This document shows, piece after piece, positions 30,270 through 39,085 of a DNA stretch of 64,000 nt; within the stretch, counting starts at the first letter, position 1; every line of letters begins with the position of its first letter. The notes beneath the pieces were generated by a model, which had not been told where the DNA came from, did no database searches, and saw only the letters and a list, made by a program, of their open reading frames with translations. The translations under genes and the position numbers were made by a program. Source of the DNA: Bowmanella denitrificans (GTDB lineage: Bacteria > Pseudomonadota > Gammaproteobacteria > Enterobacterales > Alteromonadaceae); NCBI RefSeq assembly GCF_002887595.1, contig NZ_PEBU01000006.1:62001-126000 (forward strand). Direction: 5' to 3'.

Positions 30270-30365
30270 GCCGTTATTGCGGCAGTGAAAATTGCGCCAT
30301 TCTAGCAGCGCTTTTACGGGGGCTAAAGGCAAAACTGTCGGCTTTTCACCATTGGCAAAGGAGCG

Positions 30366-31067
30366 CTAGTTTAGCGGCACAATGGCGGTCACCAGGCTTT
30401 GGCCATTTTCCACCTGCCAGCGGATATTAAATGCCCCAAGCTTAACCCCAAATTCCTGGATTTGCGGTTGATGTTTTTTGTAGGCCGGGCGGGGGTCTTG
30501 GGCTAATACCTGGCTTATCAGTTCTGTAATGCCAGGATGCAGTTGTTCTGCCTTTGCCAGGGCGGGGGCCAGATTCGGGTGGAAAGACACTGGCATTTGA
30601 TTATCCGGCATCTCGCTGGCAAACCCACCTTGCGCCAGCGGCAGGGCATCGGCGTAGGGAAGATAGGGTTTAATATCCAGTATCGGTGTGCCGTCCATTA
30701 AATCCATGCCTCGTACTTTCAGTACGGTTTTTCCTTTCGTTGTGGTGAGCCCCGCAAATTCTACTACCGACAAGCCGATGCCGTTGGGTCTATGTGTACT
30801 GCGAGTGGCGAATACGCCCAATTTGGCATTGCCTCCCAGCCTGGGGGGGCGCACCAGTGGCGACCAGCCGCGGTCTGCGGTTTGATGAAACTGAAACAAC
30901 AACCATAAATGCGAGAATTGCTCGATACCACGAAAGCCGTTGGGATCGGCATAATCGTCAAACAGATGGATTTCGCCAACCGCACTGCTAACCAGGCCGG
31001 GCTGGCGGGGAATGGCAAATTTTTCCTTGTAAGGAGTGAGGATAGTGCCTATGGGGGATAAATGCAT
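30366..31067 (-). CDS. trmO: tRNA (adenine(37)-N6)-methyltransferase TrmO
   Basis: A SAM-dependent enzyme that methylates t6A37 in threonine tRNA to m6t6A (formerly YaeB/TsaA). The product is 233 residues against 235 in E. coli. The beta-barrel TsaA domain has IGTILTPYKEKFAIPRQPG, FATRSTHRPNGIGLSVVE and GMDLMDGTPILDIKPYLPY, all family motifs. It is upstream of proS on the same strand, separated by 172 bases that hold the proS leader. Confidence 0.95.
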   Translation of the reverse strand: MHLSPIGTILTPYKEKFAIPRQPGLVSSAVGEIHLFDDYADPNGFRGIEQFSHLWLLFQFHQTADRGWSPLVRPPRLGGNAKLGVFATRSTHRPNGIGLSVVEFAGLTTTKGKTVLKVRGMDLMDGTPILDIKPYLPYADALPLAQGGFASEMPDNQMPVSFHPNLAPALAKAEQLHPGITELISQVLAQDPRPAYKKHQPQIQEFGVKLGAFNIRWQVENGQSLVTAIVPLN

Positions 31068-31089
31068 GTCGCCGGTCTGGATTCATAAT

Positions 31090-31119
31090 TTGCAACATTT
31101 TCACGGCTAACGGTAATAA
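31090..31119 (+). promoter_or_regulatory. Sigma-70-like promoter for a probable small RNA
   Basis: TTGCAA (31090-31095), an 18-base spacer and TAATAA (31114-31119). Transcription would begin near 31126, giving a transcript of about 97 bases ending at the T-tract at 31222. Confidence 0.45.
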
Positions 31120-31125
31120 TTTCAA

Positions 31126-31222
31126 AAGCTTTTACCCTTACACTGGCTACAGGATTTGAGAACATTCTCAAACTCCCCTTCCCGGACAAGTTCTTCGCCC
31201 ACCGCCCTGGTGGGTTTTTTTT
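31126..31222 (+). ncRNA. Candidate small regulatory RNA
   Basis: Between divergent trmO and the ABC operon lies a self-contained transcript-like unit. After the promoter there is a stem-loop TTTGAG/CTCAAA (31155-31172). A C/U-rich stretch with CTCCCCTTCCC follows (31173-31183), able to pair with ribosome-binding sites. It ends in CCCACC (31198-31203), a short loop, GGTGGG (31209-31214) and eight T residues. The last part is a textbook Hfq-type terminator. No coding frame explains it. It could instead be a leader attenuator for the ABC operon 125 bases downstream. I do not recognise a named RNA family. Confidence 0.5.
31198..31222 (+). terminator. Strong rho-independent terminator in the trmO-ABC gap
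   Basis: CCCACC and GGTGGG pair around GCCCT, followed by T8 (31215-31222). No annotated + strand gene lies upstream within 1 kb, which points to an unannotated short transcript. Confidence 0.8.
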
Positions 31223-31278
31223 GCCCTTTGTTTGTACCTCCACGCTTCGACTTCACTTGTATGTGAGTTATTCTGGGC

Positions 31279-31308
31279 TTGAATTTTGGCTAACCATGCC
31301 CATATGAA
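31279..31308 (+). promoter_or_regulatory. Possible promoter for the ABC/Gld-like operon
   Basis: TTGAAT (31279-31284), 18 bases, TATGAA (31303-31308), ending 38 bases before the first ATG of the operon. Moderate match only. Confidence 0.3.
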
Positions 31309-31346
31309 AGGCGATTTTCTAACTCTTTGATCATTTAAGGAATCTT

Positions 31347-32270
31347 ATGATCTCAGTAAAGAACCTGTGTAAACAATTTGGCGACTTTATGGCCGTCGAC
31401 AATCTCTCCTTCGAGGTCAGACCTGGCGATATCGTCGGTTTTCTTGGACCCAATGGGGCGGGTAAATCCACCACAATGAAGATGCTCACTGGCTTTCTGG
31501 CCCCGACCCGGGGCGAAATCCGTATCTTTGACCAGGATATGAGTCAGTCGGCCAAGCATATCCAGCGTCAGCTCGGCTACCTGCCAGAAGGTGCGCCAGC
31601 CTATGGCGATATGACGCCGCTGCAGTTTCTGGATTTTATTGCCAATGTGCGTGGCTTACGTGGTCAGCAAAAACGCCAGCGTCTGAACGATGTGGTCGAT
31701 ATGGTAGAAATCCGCTCCATGCTGGACAGGCCAATAGAAAACCTATCCAAAGGGTTTAAGCGCAGAGTAGGGCTGGCTCAGGCCATATTGCATGATCCAC
31801 AGATCCTGATTCTGGATGAGCCCACCGATGGATTGGACCCTAATCAGAAACACCAGGTCAGGGAGCTGATTCAGAATCTGTCCAAAGATAAGCTGGTGAT
31901 CATTTCCACCCATATTCTCGAAGAAGTAACGGCGGTGTGTAATCGCGCCATGATTATCGCTGGTGGCCGCATGTTGTTCGATGCCACCCCTGATGACTTG
32001 CAGCGTCGCTCCCGTTACTACCGGGCAGTAAGTTTGCATTTTACGCAGATGACCGACATCTCCGGTCTGGCGGAATTGCCAGGGGTGGATGATATGGAAG
32101 TGGAAAAAAACAGTGGCCGGGTGGTGCTGTTTCCAGAACATCAGCAGGATTTAATGCCTGTGGTGTCTGCCTATATTAAAGATCGTGGTCTGCAGGTGGA
32201 TAGCCTGTATCAGGAGCAGGGCCGTCTGGACGATGTGTTCAGACAAATGACAGCTGAGGTACGTGAATAA
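31347..32270 (+). CDS. ABC transporter ATP-binding protein, GldA-like
   Basis: Cytoplasmic ATPase of an export-type ABC system. The product is 307 residues. Motifs: Walker A GPNGAGKST near residue 36, Q-loop around YLPEGAPAYGDMTPLQF, signature LSKGFKRRVGLAQAI, Walker B ILILDEPTDGLDP and switch His in ISTHILEE. The C-terminal 90 residues after the ATPase fold are a family-specific tail. ATG 31347 follows TTTAAGGA. It overlaps the permease start by one base. The transported substrate is unknown. Confidence 0.9.
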   Translation: MISVKNLCKQFGDFMAVDNLSFEVRPGDIVGFLGPNGAGKSTTMKMLTGFLAPTRGEIRIFDQDMSQSAKHIQRQLGYLPEGAPAYGDMTPLQFLDFIANVRGLRGQQKRQRLNDVVDMVEIRSMLDRPIENLSKGFKRRVGLAQAILHDPQILILDEPTDGLDPNQKHQVRELIQNLSKDKLVIISTHILEEVTAVCNRAMIIAGGRMLFDATPDDLQRRSRYYRAVSLHFTQMTDISGLAELPGVDDMEVEKNSGRVVLFPEHQQDLMPVVSAYIKDRGLQVDSLYQEQGRLDDVFRQMTAEVRE

Positions 32271-32998
32271 TGGTCGGTACGTTATTCCGGCGCGAGTTCG
32301 CCAGTTATTTTGCCACGCCAGTGGCTTATGTCTTTATTCTTATATTTCTGATGTTAAGCGGTGTCTTCAGCTTCTTCATTGGTAATTTTTACGAACGTGG
32401 CCAGGCTGACCTGCTGCCATTTTTTAATTTCCATCCCTGGCTGTATTTGTTTTTGGTACCGGCCATGGCCATGCGCAGTTGGTCAGAGGAACGCAAGAGC
32501 GGCACCATTGAACTGTTGATGACCTTGCCGGTGACTATCTGGCAGGTGATGCTGGGCAAGTTTCTGGCAGCCTGGGCGGTACTGGGATTGGCATTGGTGC
32601 TGACCTTTCCGTTGTGGGTGACGGTTAACTATCTGGGCAATCCTGACAACGGCATTATTCTGGCGGCCTATATAGGTAGTTGGTTGATGGCCGGGGCCTT
32701 TCTGGCCATAGGTATTTGCATGTCCGCCCTCACGAAGAGCCAGGTGGTGGCTTTTATTCTGGCCGTGGTGGTGTGCTTTTTGTTTGTGCTGTCGGGCAGC
32801 AGTATTGTACTGGATTCCTTTAAAGGCTGGATGTCGCCGATGTTACTGGACACGCTGGCGTCTTTTAGCTTTCTCACCCATTTTGAATCCATGGCCAAAG
32901 GCGTGTTGGCACTGAATGATGTGGGCTACTTCCTGATTGCCATTGGCATTTGGCTATATGCTGGCTTTTTGGCCGTAGAACAGAAAAAGGCGGAGTAA
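32270..32998 (+). CDS. ABC transporter permease, GldF-like
   Basis: Integral membrane partner of the preceding ATPase. The product is 242 residues with about six hydrophobic segments and the ABC-2 type feature WSEERKSGTIELLMTLPVTIWQVMLGKFLAAW, typical of transporters annotated as gliding-motility auxiliary permeases. ATG 32270 shares its first base with the stop of the ATPase gene, so translation is probably coupled. Gliding itself is not implied in this group of bacteria. Confidence 0.88.
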   Translation: MVGTLFRREFASYFATPVAYVFILIFLMLSGVFSFFIGNFYERGQADLLPFFNFHPWLYLFLVPAMAMRSWSEERKSGTIELLMTLPVTIWQVMLGKFLAAWAVLGLALVLTFPLWVTVNYLGNPDNGIILAAYIGSWLMAGAFLAIGICMSALTKSQVVAFILAVVVCFLFVLSGSSIVLDSFKGWMSPMLLDTLASFSFLTHFESMAKGVLALNDVGYFLIAIGIWLYAGFLAVEQKKAE

Positions 32999-33001
32999 TT
33001 C

Positions 33002-34837
33002 ATGTTGAAGCGATTATCCACGTCAATAGCCGGAATTTTGTTATTACTGGTGTTTTTTGTGCTGGTCATGCTTAACAATCAGTTGTTAGGCTCTGTGCGC
33101 CTGGATCTGACCGAAAATCAGGTTTATTCCTTATCTGAGGGCAGCAAACAGGTGCTCAAAGAGCTGGATGAGCCGGTACATCTTTATTTCTTCTTTTCTG
33201 ATAAAGCCTCCAAAGGCATGACCAGTTTGCGCAATTATGCCAACCGGGTAGAAAGCTTGCTGGAAGAGTACCGTTCTGCATCAGGTGGCAAAATTGTGTT
33301 GCATAAAGTTGACCCTGAACCGTTCTCTGAAGCAGAGGATGAGGCCAATCGTTTCGGCTTGACCGCCGCGACGCTCGGTTCTGCCGGTGATGCTATTTAC
33401 CTTGGCCTGGCGGCAAGAAATGCCTTTGATGATGAAAAAGTCATCGGCTTTTTTGACCCACAGCAGGAAAGCTTTCTGGAATATGAAATCAGTAAACTGA
33501 TTTACCAGTTAAGTGATCCCAAGGACGTCAAAGTCACGGTGATTACCGACTTGCAGGTACAAGGTGGGCAAAATCCAATGACGGGGCGCTTCGATCCTGC
33601 CTGGACCAGCATCACCCAGTTGCAACAGCTTTACGACGTACAAGTGCTGGGCTCAGATATCAGCCAGGTGCCGGAAGATACTGATGTACTGCTGCTGGTG
33701 CATCCTAAAGCGTTTAGCGACGCCTTGCTGTTGAGTATTGATCAGTATGCCCTGGGCGGCGGCAAGCTGATGGCGTTTGTGGATCCTCACCATGAATCTG
33801 ATCCTATGGGGGCCATGGGCGGAGCCAATAGTTCCAGCCTGGATAAACTGTTTACGGCCTGGGGAGTACAGTTCGATGCTGGCAATGTGGTGCTTGATGC
33901 GGCGACAGGCCTGGATATCCGTACCCAAAGTGGCGTAACGCGACATATGGGCTTTTTGGGCTTGGGCAGAGAGCAACTGGATAGCAAGGATGTGGTGACC
34001 AGTGGTTTGGAGTTGTTAAACGGCGCATCATTTGGGCATTTCACGCCGCCAACCGGCCCATCACTGAAATGGCATCCGCTGCTAACCTCATCGCGTTCCA
34101 CCAGCCTGATGGACAATATGACCTATGCGATGACCCGTGATGCGAAACAACTGAGCAGTGGCTTTGTTGACGCCAATCAATCCTATGTACTGGCAGCCCG
34201 GTTATCAGGACGGGCAAATTCCGCCTTTGATGCCTTACCAGAGGGCAGCGAACCGCAGGAACTGCTTGCTTCCGGCGAACTGAATGTGATTCTGGTTGGT
34301 GATACCGATTTGTTAACGGACCGATTCTGGGTGAGTCAGAGCAATTTCTTTGGTCAGACTATCTTTACGCCTTTTGCCAATAACGGCGATTTCCTGACGA
34401 ACGCGGTGGAGAATCTGGGGGGCAGTAATGCCCTGATCAGTATCCGCAGTCGCGGTACGTTTTCCCGTCCTTTTGAGGTAGTGCAGGCTCTGACGGTTAA
34501 AGCCGAACAGGCTTTCAGGGATCAGGAACAGTTGCTGCAGCAGCAATTGGATGAGACCGAACAGGCCCTGGCCCAATTGCAGGGGCAGCGCAGCGACAGC
34601 GGTGCGCTGGTACTGGATGCTCAGCAGCAGGAAGCGCTGGAAGATTTCATGCAAAAGAAGATTGAAATTCGCAAGGCTCTGCGAGAGGTGCGTCACCAGT
34701 TGGATAAAGATATCGAACGTCTGGGCAGTTGGTTGAAGTTGATTAACATTGCCGTGATGCCCATCCTGTTGGTGCTGTTGTTAGGGCTGTTGGCCAGACT
34801 GATGCGTAAAAAGGCCGGGGAGGTTAAACATGGCTAA
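33002..34837 (+). CDS. GldG-family ABC auxiliary protein
   Basis: The product is 611 residues. An N-terminal membrane helix (about 8-28) is followed by LDLTENQVYSLSEGSKQVLKELDEPVHLYFFFSDK, the typical start of GldG-like periplasmic domains, and a long soluble region. Near residues 500-570 there is a charged coiled-coil stretch rich in Gln and Glu, followed by a second hydrophobic segment (about 578-600) and a basic tail. It is thought to act with the ABC pair at the membrane; molecular role unknown. It overlaps the next gene by 8 bases. Confidence 0.87.
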   Translation: MLKRLSTSIAGILLLLVFFVLVMLNNQLLGSVRLDLTENQVYSLSEGSKQVLKELDEPVHLYFFFSDKASKGMTSLRNYANRVESLLEEYRSASGGKIVLHKVDPEPFSEAEDEANRFGLTAATLGSAGDAIYLGLAARNAFDDEKVIGFFDPQQESFLEYEISKLIYQLSDPKDVKVTVITDLQVQGGQNPMTGRFDPAWTSITQLQQLYDVQVLGSDISQVPEDTDVLLLVHPKAFSDALLLSIDQYALGGGKLMAFVDPHHESDPMGAMGGANSSSLDKLFTAWGVQFDAGNVVLDAATGLDIRTQSGVTRHMGFLGLGREQLDSKDVVTSGLELLNGASFGHFTPPTGPSLKWHPLLTSSRSTSLMDNMTYAMTRDAKQLSSGFVDANQSYVLAARLSGRANSAFDALPEGSEPQELLASGELNVILVGDTDLLTDRFWVSQSNFFGQTIFTPFANNGDFLTNAVENLGGSNALISIRSRGTFSRPFEVVQALTVKAEQAFRDQEQLLQQQLDETEQALAQLQGQRSDSGALVLDAQQQEALEDFMQKKIEIRKALREVRHQLDKDIERLGSWLKLINIAVMPILLVLLLGLLARLMRKKAGEVKHG

Positions 34838-35849
34838 ACACTTGTTGAGTTTGTTGTTGGTATTGCTACTTGCTGTGGGGGCAGGCTTTTTGTTGCTGAC
34901 ACAGGAAGATGGGCAAGCCAAATTGCAACAAGGGCCTTTATTGCCAGCCCTGGCCGAGCAGGGCAGCCATGTGACCCACCTTGCGATTCAGGATGCCCAG
35001 GGCCTGTTGATTGAGGCTGAACTGGTGGATGGCAAATGGCTTGTCAGCAGTGAAGGTGGTTATCCCGCTGATGAACAAAAACTGGCGGAGTTACTGCAAT
35101 CTTTGGTGGATGCCAATCGCCTGCAGGCTAAAACCCGTCAGCCGGAGCATTTTCATCGCCTGGGTTTGCAGGCGCTGGATGCTCCGGGCAGCACTGCGAG
35201 CTTACTTACCCTGGAAGCCACACAGCACAGTTGGCAGCTCTTGATTGGTAATACTCCAAATAGTGGTCATGGCCGTTACGTGCGTTTTGCTGACGACCAG
35301 CAGAGCTGGTTGATTGACCAGGACCTGAGTTTGCCTATGGCTGCGCGGGACTGGATGCGCCAACCCATATTGGATTTCGACAAGCAACAGATTGCCAGTA
35401 TCAGCCGCTTGGACGGCAGCGCCTGGCAGATACTAAGAGACAGTGCCGAACAGCCGGATTACCAATTAGCGGCAATGCCTAAGGGCAGAGAGCTGAAGTA
35501 CGCAACTGTATTAAATTCCGTGGTAACCAATCTGCTGGGTCTGAATTTTGAAGAGCGCCTGGTGGTAGATGAGAAATTCTGGCAAGCGCCGCTGCAGGCT
35601 GTTTTTCAAATGGTTACTTTTGATGGCCAGCAAGTGGACATTGCGCTTTTGCAAAAGGACGACAAACACTATGTGCGTTTTACCACTTCTACGGGGCAGC
35701 CATACTGGCAGGGGCTGACCTATCAGATATCAGGGTTTTCCGCTAATCAGTTAGCGAAAACGCGGGAAGACTTCCTGGCCGAGCCTGCCGCACCACAGAA
35801 TAAGTTACCGGTTGGTCACCTGGATGAAGGCGAAGCGCCAAACCGATAA
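34830..35849 (+). CDS. DUF4340 domain-containing protein
   Basis: The product is 339 residues: one N-terminal membrane segment or signal (MAKHLLSLLLVLLLAVGAGFL, shown here in part) and a periplasm-facing domain. The family is known only as DUF4340 and is regularly linked to GldA/F/G-type operons. WLVSSEGGYPADEQKLAELLQSL and ARDWMRQPILDFDKQQIASI are visible segments resembling the family's repeated beta units. ATG 34830 overlaps the preceding gene. It closes the four-gene operon; a terminator follows at 35877. Confidence 0.82.
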   Translation: MAKHLLSLLLVLLLAVGAGFLLLTQEDGQAKLQQGPLLPALAEQGSHVTHLAIQDAQGLLIEAELVDGKWLVSSEGGYPADEQKLAELLQSLVDANRLQAKTRQPEHFHRLGLQALDAPGSTASLLTLEATQHSWQLLIGNTPNSGHGRYVRFADDQQSWLIDQDLSLPMAARDWMRQPILDFDKQQIASISRLDGSAWQILRDSAEQPDYQLAAMPKGRELKYATVLNSVVTNLLGLNFEERLVVDEKFWQAPLQAVFQMVTFDGQQVDIALLQKDDKHYVRFTTSTGQPYWQGLTYQISGFSANQLAKTREDFLAEPAAPQNKLPVGHLDEGEAPNR

Positions 35850-35876
35850 CATTTTCCACTCTGTTGTAACGCGATC

Positions 35877-35905
35877 AAACCCGCTGCCTGGCGGGTTTGT
35901 TTTTT
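35877..35905 (+). terminator. Rho-independent terminator after the ABC/Gld-like operon
   Basis: AAACCCGC (35877-35884) pairs with GCGGGTTT (35891-35898) around TGCCTG, followed by GTTTTTT. It ends the four-gene unit before the DUF2339 gene. Confidence 0.8.
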
Positions 35906-35969
35906 CTGTGTAATTGCGTATTGTCAGCAAAGTATTGTGCAGTTGATCTGACTCTGACAGGAGAGAGGC

Positions 35970-38558
35970 ATGGAGGCGATATTTGGCCTGATAATCTTGC
36001 TGGCCGCGTTGGCTGGCGTCATCGCTTTTTTTAAAGTGCAAAGTCTGAGCCGGGAGCTAAGTGAGCTGCGTCGGCTTGTTACTGATTTAAACAGCAGGAT
36101 TGTGCCTGAGTCTTCTGGTCAGATGGAATCAACAGAACGGCATAAGACGGTGGATGGCATAAATAGGCCGGTCAATGTGCAGCCCAAGCCGGCTATCCCG
36201 TCGGTGTCACCAGCGGCAGTGTTACAAGTAAAGGCGTCCGCCAATCAGTGGCAAACCAGCTTCAAAGCCTGGCAGAACGCTTTTGAGCAAAACGGTATGG
36301 TGTGGATTGGTGCTGTGGCGCTGGCGCTTGGCGGCATCTTTCTGGCCAGTTATAGCCTGGAAAGGGGCTTGCTGTCTCCCCTGGCCAGAATCTTACTAGG
36401 TAGCGTTTTTGGTGTGGGTCTGATCCTGACATCCTTGTGGTTACACCGCCGTGCAGTGGTGTTTGAAGGTTACGCCAATTACATTCCCGCAGCCCTGGCC
36501 AGTGGCGGCTTTATTAGCTGCTTTGCCATGGTGCTTCTGGCCTTATATGGCTATCAGATGCTGGGTAATCTCAGTGCCTTTGTGTTATTAGCCATTGTCG
36601 CCCTGAGCGCCAGTTATCTGTCGTTATTGCTTGGCCCCTTGCTGGCGGCCATTGGCATAGTTGGCGCTTATACGGTCCCACTTTGGGTAGGGGCTGACAG
36701 TGGCAATCTGTTTGCATTGCTCAGCTATGTGCTGTTTGTTGGCTTGGCGGTGCTGTTACTTGCCAGACGTGTGCAGCAATCCTGGCTATGGTATGCCCTG
36801 TATGGTGGCCACTTTGGCTGGTACATGCTGGCCCTGATACAGGGGCAAGCATCAGACAGTTCGCTATTTAGTGGTTTTGTGTTGCTGACCTTGTACGGAC
36901 TGGTGGTGTGGCCGGTCTGCGGCTGGCGCTTGCAAAACCGACAGCTGCAGTCGCTGCCATTTCGGTCCTTGTGGCAAGCAGACAAGGAAAACGCAGCTTT
37001 GTTGCTGAGCTTGCTTCCGGCCCTGGTATTTTTGTTATCAATCAGTTATCAAACGGCCAGTCTCACGCTGCTATTGGCGCTGGCTTTTGCCATGCTGGTG
37101 CTACCAAGGCTGCATTGCCGGTTTTCACATTGTGCGTTATTAACTTTGCCGATTTTTCTGGTCGGCATAATCATAGTGCCGACACCGGTGCGTTTGGATG
37201 AGTTGAGCGGCGCGTTAAGTGGCAATTATTTGTTGGTGGTGGGGAGCGCATTGTTGCTGTTTGTTTATGGCCTGGCGCTGGGCAGACAGCAGACAAAGCG
37301 TCTGGAATGCCATCTTTTGGCTGCCTTTGCCCCTTTTATTCTGATTGGGGTCGGCTATAGTCTGGCGCCGACAGGTGATAGCGGATTGCTCTACCCCTTT
37401 TGGGCGACCATGTTGTTGTTGATGAGCATGGGACTGGCAGGATTGGCCTGGCGGACTGCCGGTTGGCAGGCATTTTGTTACGTAGCAGGCAGTAACGCCA
37501 ATCTGGCATTAAGTCTGACCATGCTGCTGAATGATAGCGCCCTGACCCTGGCGTTGCTGACGCAGGTGCTGGTTATTAGCTATTTGGCACAAAAAAGGCA
37601 ACTGGCGCTGCCGCATTGGATTGTAAAGCTGCTGGTATCACTGATTCTATTGCGACTGAGTCTGGCGCCCTGGACGCCAGGTTACGACAATGTGCAATTG
37701 CTCGGACTGCATTGGTCTGTTGTGGTTTATCCTCTGGCCATTGGTCTTTTCTATCTCAGTGCCAGACTCTGGCAGGCTTCAGCTTTGTATCCCTGGCTGC
37801 TGGCAGCGGTACTGCATTTGTTTGCGCTGCTGGTCACCACAGAAACCAGTTATCTGTTAGTGGGGCACTATCCGCAGCCTGGTGCGCTTAGCTTTCAGGA
37901 AACAGTGTTATTGGCCATGAACTGGCTGTTATTGGGTGCTATGTATTTATATCGTGCCAGCTTTGCCGGCAATGCGCTGCCCATCTATCGATTCGCAGGT
38001 ATTCTGCTTTGCATCGCCGCAGGGCTTTTGCAACTGCAATTGCTGGTGGACGACAACCCATTCTTCATTCAACAAGGGGTGGGGCAGTGGCCGCTCCTGA
38101 ATTGGTTGTTGCCGCTATGGGCAGTGCCTGCGGCATTACTATTTTATCTCTCCCAAAGTCATCTGGCGGGGGCCGCAGCCAAGGTGGTAAAAGGCATCAG
38201 TGCCTTACTGGCGTTTTTGTTCGTCAATGCTGTGATTCGCCAGGTCTGGCAAGGTGAAGAAATCCATCTCTGGCTGGCCACCTCGGATGCTGAACAATAC
38301 AGCTATTCGTTGGTTTGGCTGCTGATTGCCAGTAGTCTGGTCGGAATAGCTTATAAATTCGTCTTGCCTGGCTGGCAACGGCTGGGGTTCGGTTTGTTAC
38401 TGATGGTTATTCTCAAGGTTTTCATTGTGGATATGGCAAACTTACAAGGCTTATTCAGGGCGGTGTCTTTTATTGGGCTGGGTCTTTGCCTGGTGGCGCT
38501 GGGTTGGCTATTTCAGCGGCTCAGGCAAAGTATTGCCAGTGAGCCTGATTATAACTGA
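35970..38558 (+). CDS. DUF2339 multi-spanning membrane protein
   Basis: The product is 862 residues. A first hydrophobic segment (3-20) leads to a coiled-coil-like stretch (SLSRELSELRRLVTDLNSR), a Pro-rich linker, then from residue 110 more than twenty hydrophobic segments with WIGAVALALGGIFLASYSLERGLLSPLARILLG at the start, the hallmark of DUF2339. Function unknown; the architecture suggests an inner-membrane protein with a cytoplasmic coil. ATG 35970 follows AGGAGAG. It is tail to tail with the DUF1415 gene, overlapping by 10 bases. Confidence 0.85.
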   Translation: MEAIFGLIILLAALAGVIAFFKVQSLSRELSELRRLVTDLNSRIVPESSGQMESTERHKTVDGINRPVNVQPKPAIPSVSPAAVLQVKASANQWQTSFKAWQNAFEQNGMVWIGAVALALGGIFLASYSLERGLLSPLARILLGSVFGVGLILTSLWLHRRAVVFEGYANYIPAALASGGFISCFAMVLLALYGYQMLGNLSAFVLLAIVALSASYLSLLLGPLLAAIGIVGAYTVPLWVGADSGNLFALLSYVLFVGLAVLLLARRVQQSWLWYALYGGHFGWYMLALIQGQASDSSLFSGFVLLTLYGLVVWPVCGWRLQNRQLQSLPFRSLWQADKENAALLLSLLPALVFLLSISYQTASLTLLLALAFAMLVLPRLHCRFSHCALLTLPIFLVGIIIVPTPVRLDELSGALSGNYLLVVGSALLLFVYGLALGRQQTKRLECHLLAAFAPFILIGVGYSLAPTGDSGLLYPFWATMLLLMSMGLAGLAWRTAGWQAFCYVAGSNANLALSLTMLLNDSALTLALLTQVLVISYLAQKRQLALPHWIVKLLVSLILLRLSLAPWTPGYDNVQLLGLHWSVVVYPLAIGLFYLSARLWQASALYPWLLAAVLHLFALLVTTETSYLLVGHYPQPGALSFQETVLLAMNWLLLGAMYLYRASFAGNALPIYRFAGILLCIAAGLLQLQLLVDDNPFFIQQGVGQWPLLNWLLPLWAVPAALLFYLSQSHLAGAAAKVVKGISALLAFLFVNAVIRQVWQGEEIHLWLATSDAEQYSYSLVWLLIASSLVGIAYKFVLPGWQRLGFGLLLMVILKVFIVDMANLQGLFRAVSFIGLGLCLVALGWLFQRLRQSIASEPDYN

Positions 38559-39085
38559 CGGCAGGTTGCCAGGAGCGCCTGCATCGCCTCCGCGCCCAGT
38601 TTTTTTGCGGTGGCTATATTGCGCTCGGGAATTGCCTCCGGTTCGCGAAAACGCGCCAGCACCTGTTCAATGCTGGCTTCACGCAGTAAGTGCAGCACCG
38701 GGTGGGGGGCTCTATTGGTATAATGCGCCGCGGAGTCTGCCGGTTCATCGGCAAAACAATACTGAGGATGAAAACTGGCAAGCTGATAAGTACCACGAAG
38801 TTGGTTGTTATCCAGACTGCGGTTGGCTTCTTCCAGTAATACAAGGTATTGCTCGTAGTCGTCAAACTGTGGATAAATCAGCAAGCTGGTGGCAATCTCA
38901 GGGTGGGCATCCAGATAGTCACACTCATCCAGCAGTGCTTCTATTGCTCTGACCATCCGTTCATGGCCGCACACCAGATAGCGGGTATTGGCCAGTTCTT
39001 TTTTAGCAAAAGGGCAAAAGTTCAGACCCACCACCACTGTCTCTACCCAGTGGCGGGTCTGGCTGATTAGCTTTTGCTCGTTCAT
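38549..39085 (-). CDS. DUF1415 family protein
   Basis: The product is 178 residues, no signal peptide or membrane segment. Its N-terminus RHWVETVVVGLNFCPFAKKEL (shown in part) with a conserved Cys, and PHPVLHLLREASIE, are DUF1415 features. Function unknown. ATG 39085 shares one base with the folD stop (TGATG on the - strand), indicating translational coupling; the TTG at 39088 is an alternative. The coupling to folD is suggestive but does not prove a folate role. Confidence 0.85.
   Translation of the reverse strand: MNEQKLISQTRHWVETVVVGLNFCPFAKKELANTRYLVCGHERMVRAIEALLDECDYLDAHPEIATSLLIYPQFDDYEQYLVLLEEANRSLDNNQLRGTYQLASFHPQYCFADEPADSAAHYTNRAPHPVLHLLREASIEQVLARFREPEAIPERNIATAKKLGAEAMQALLATCRQL

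Noticed and set aside
30194-30365. T-box or riboswitch before proS
   Set aside because: There is a palindrome and a small hairpin but no T-box sequence, and T-boxes for proS are not expected in this group.
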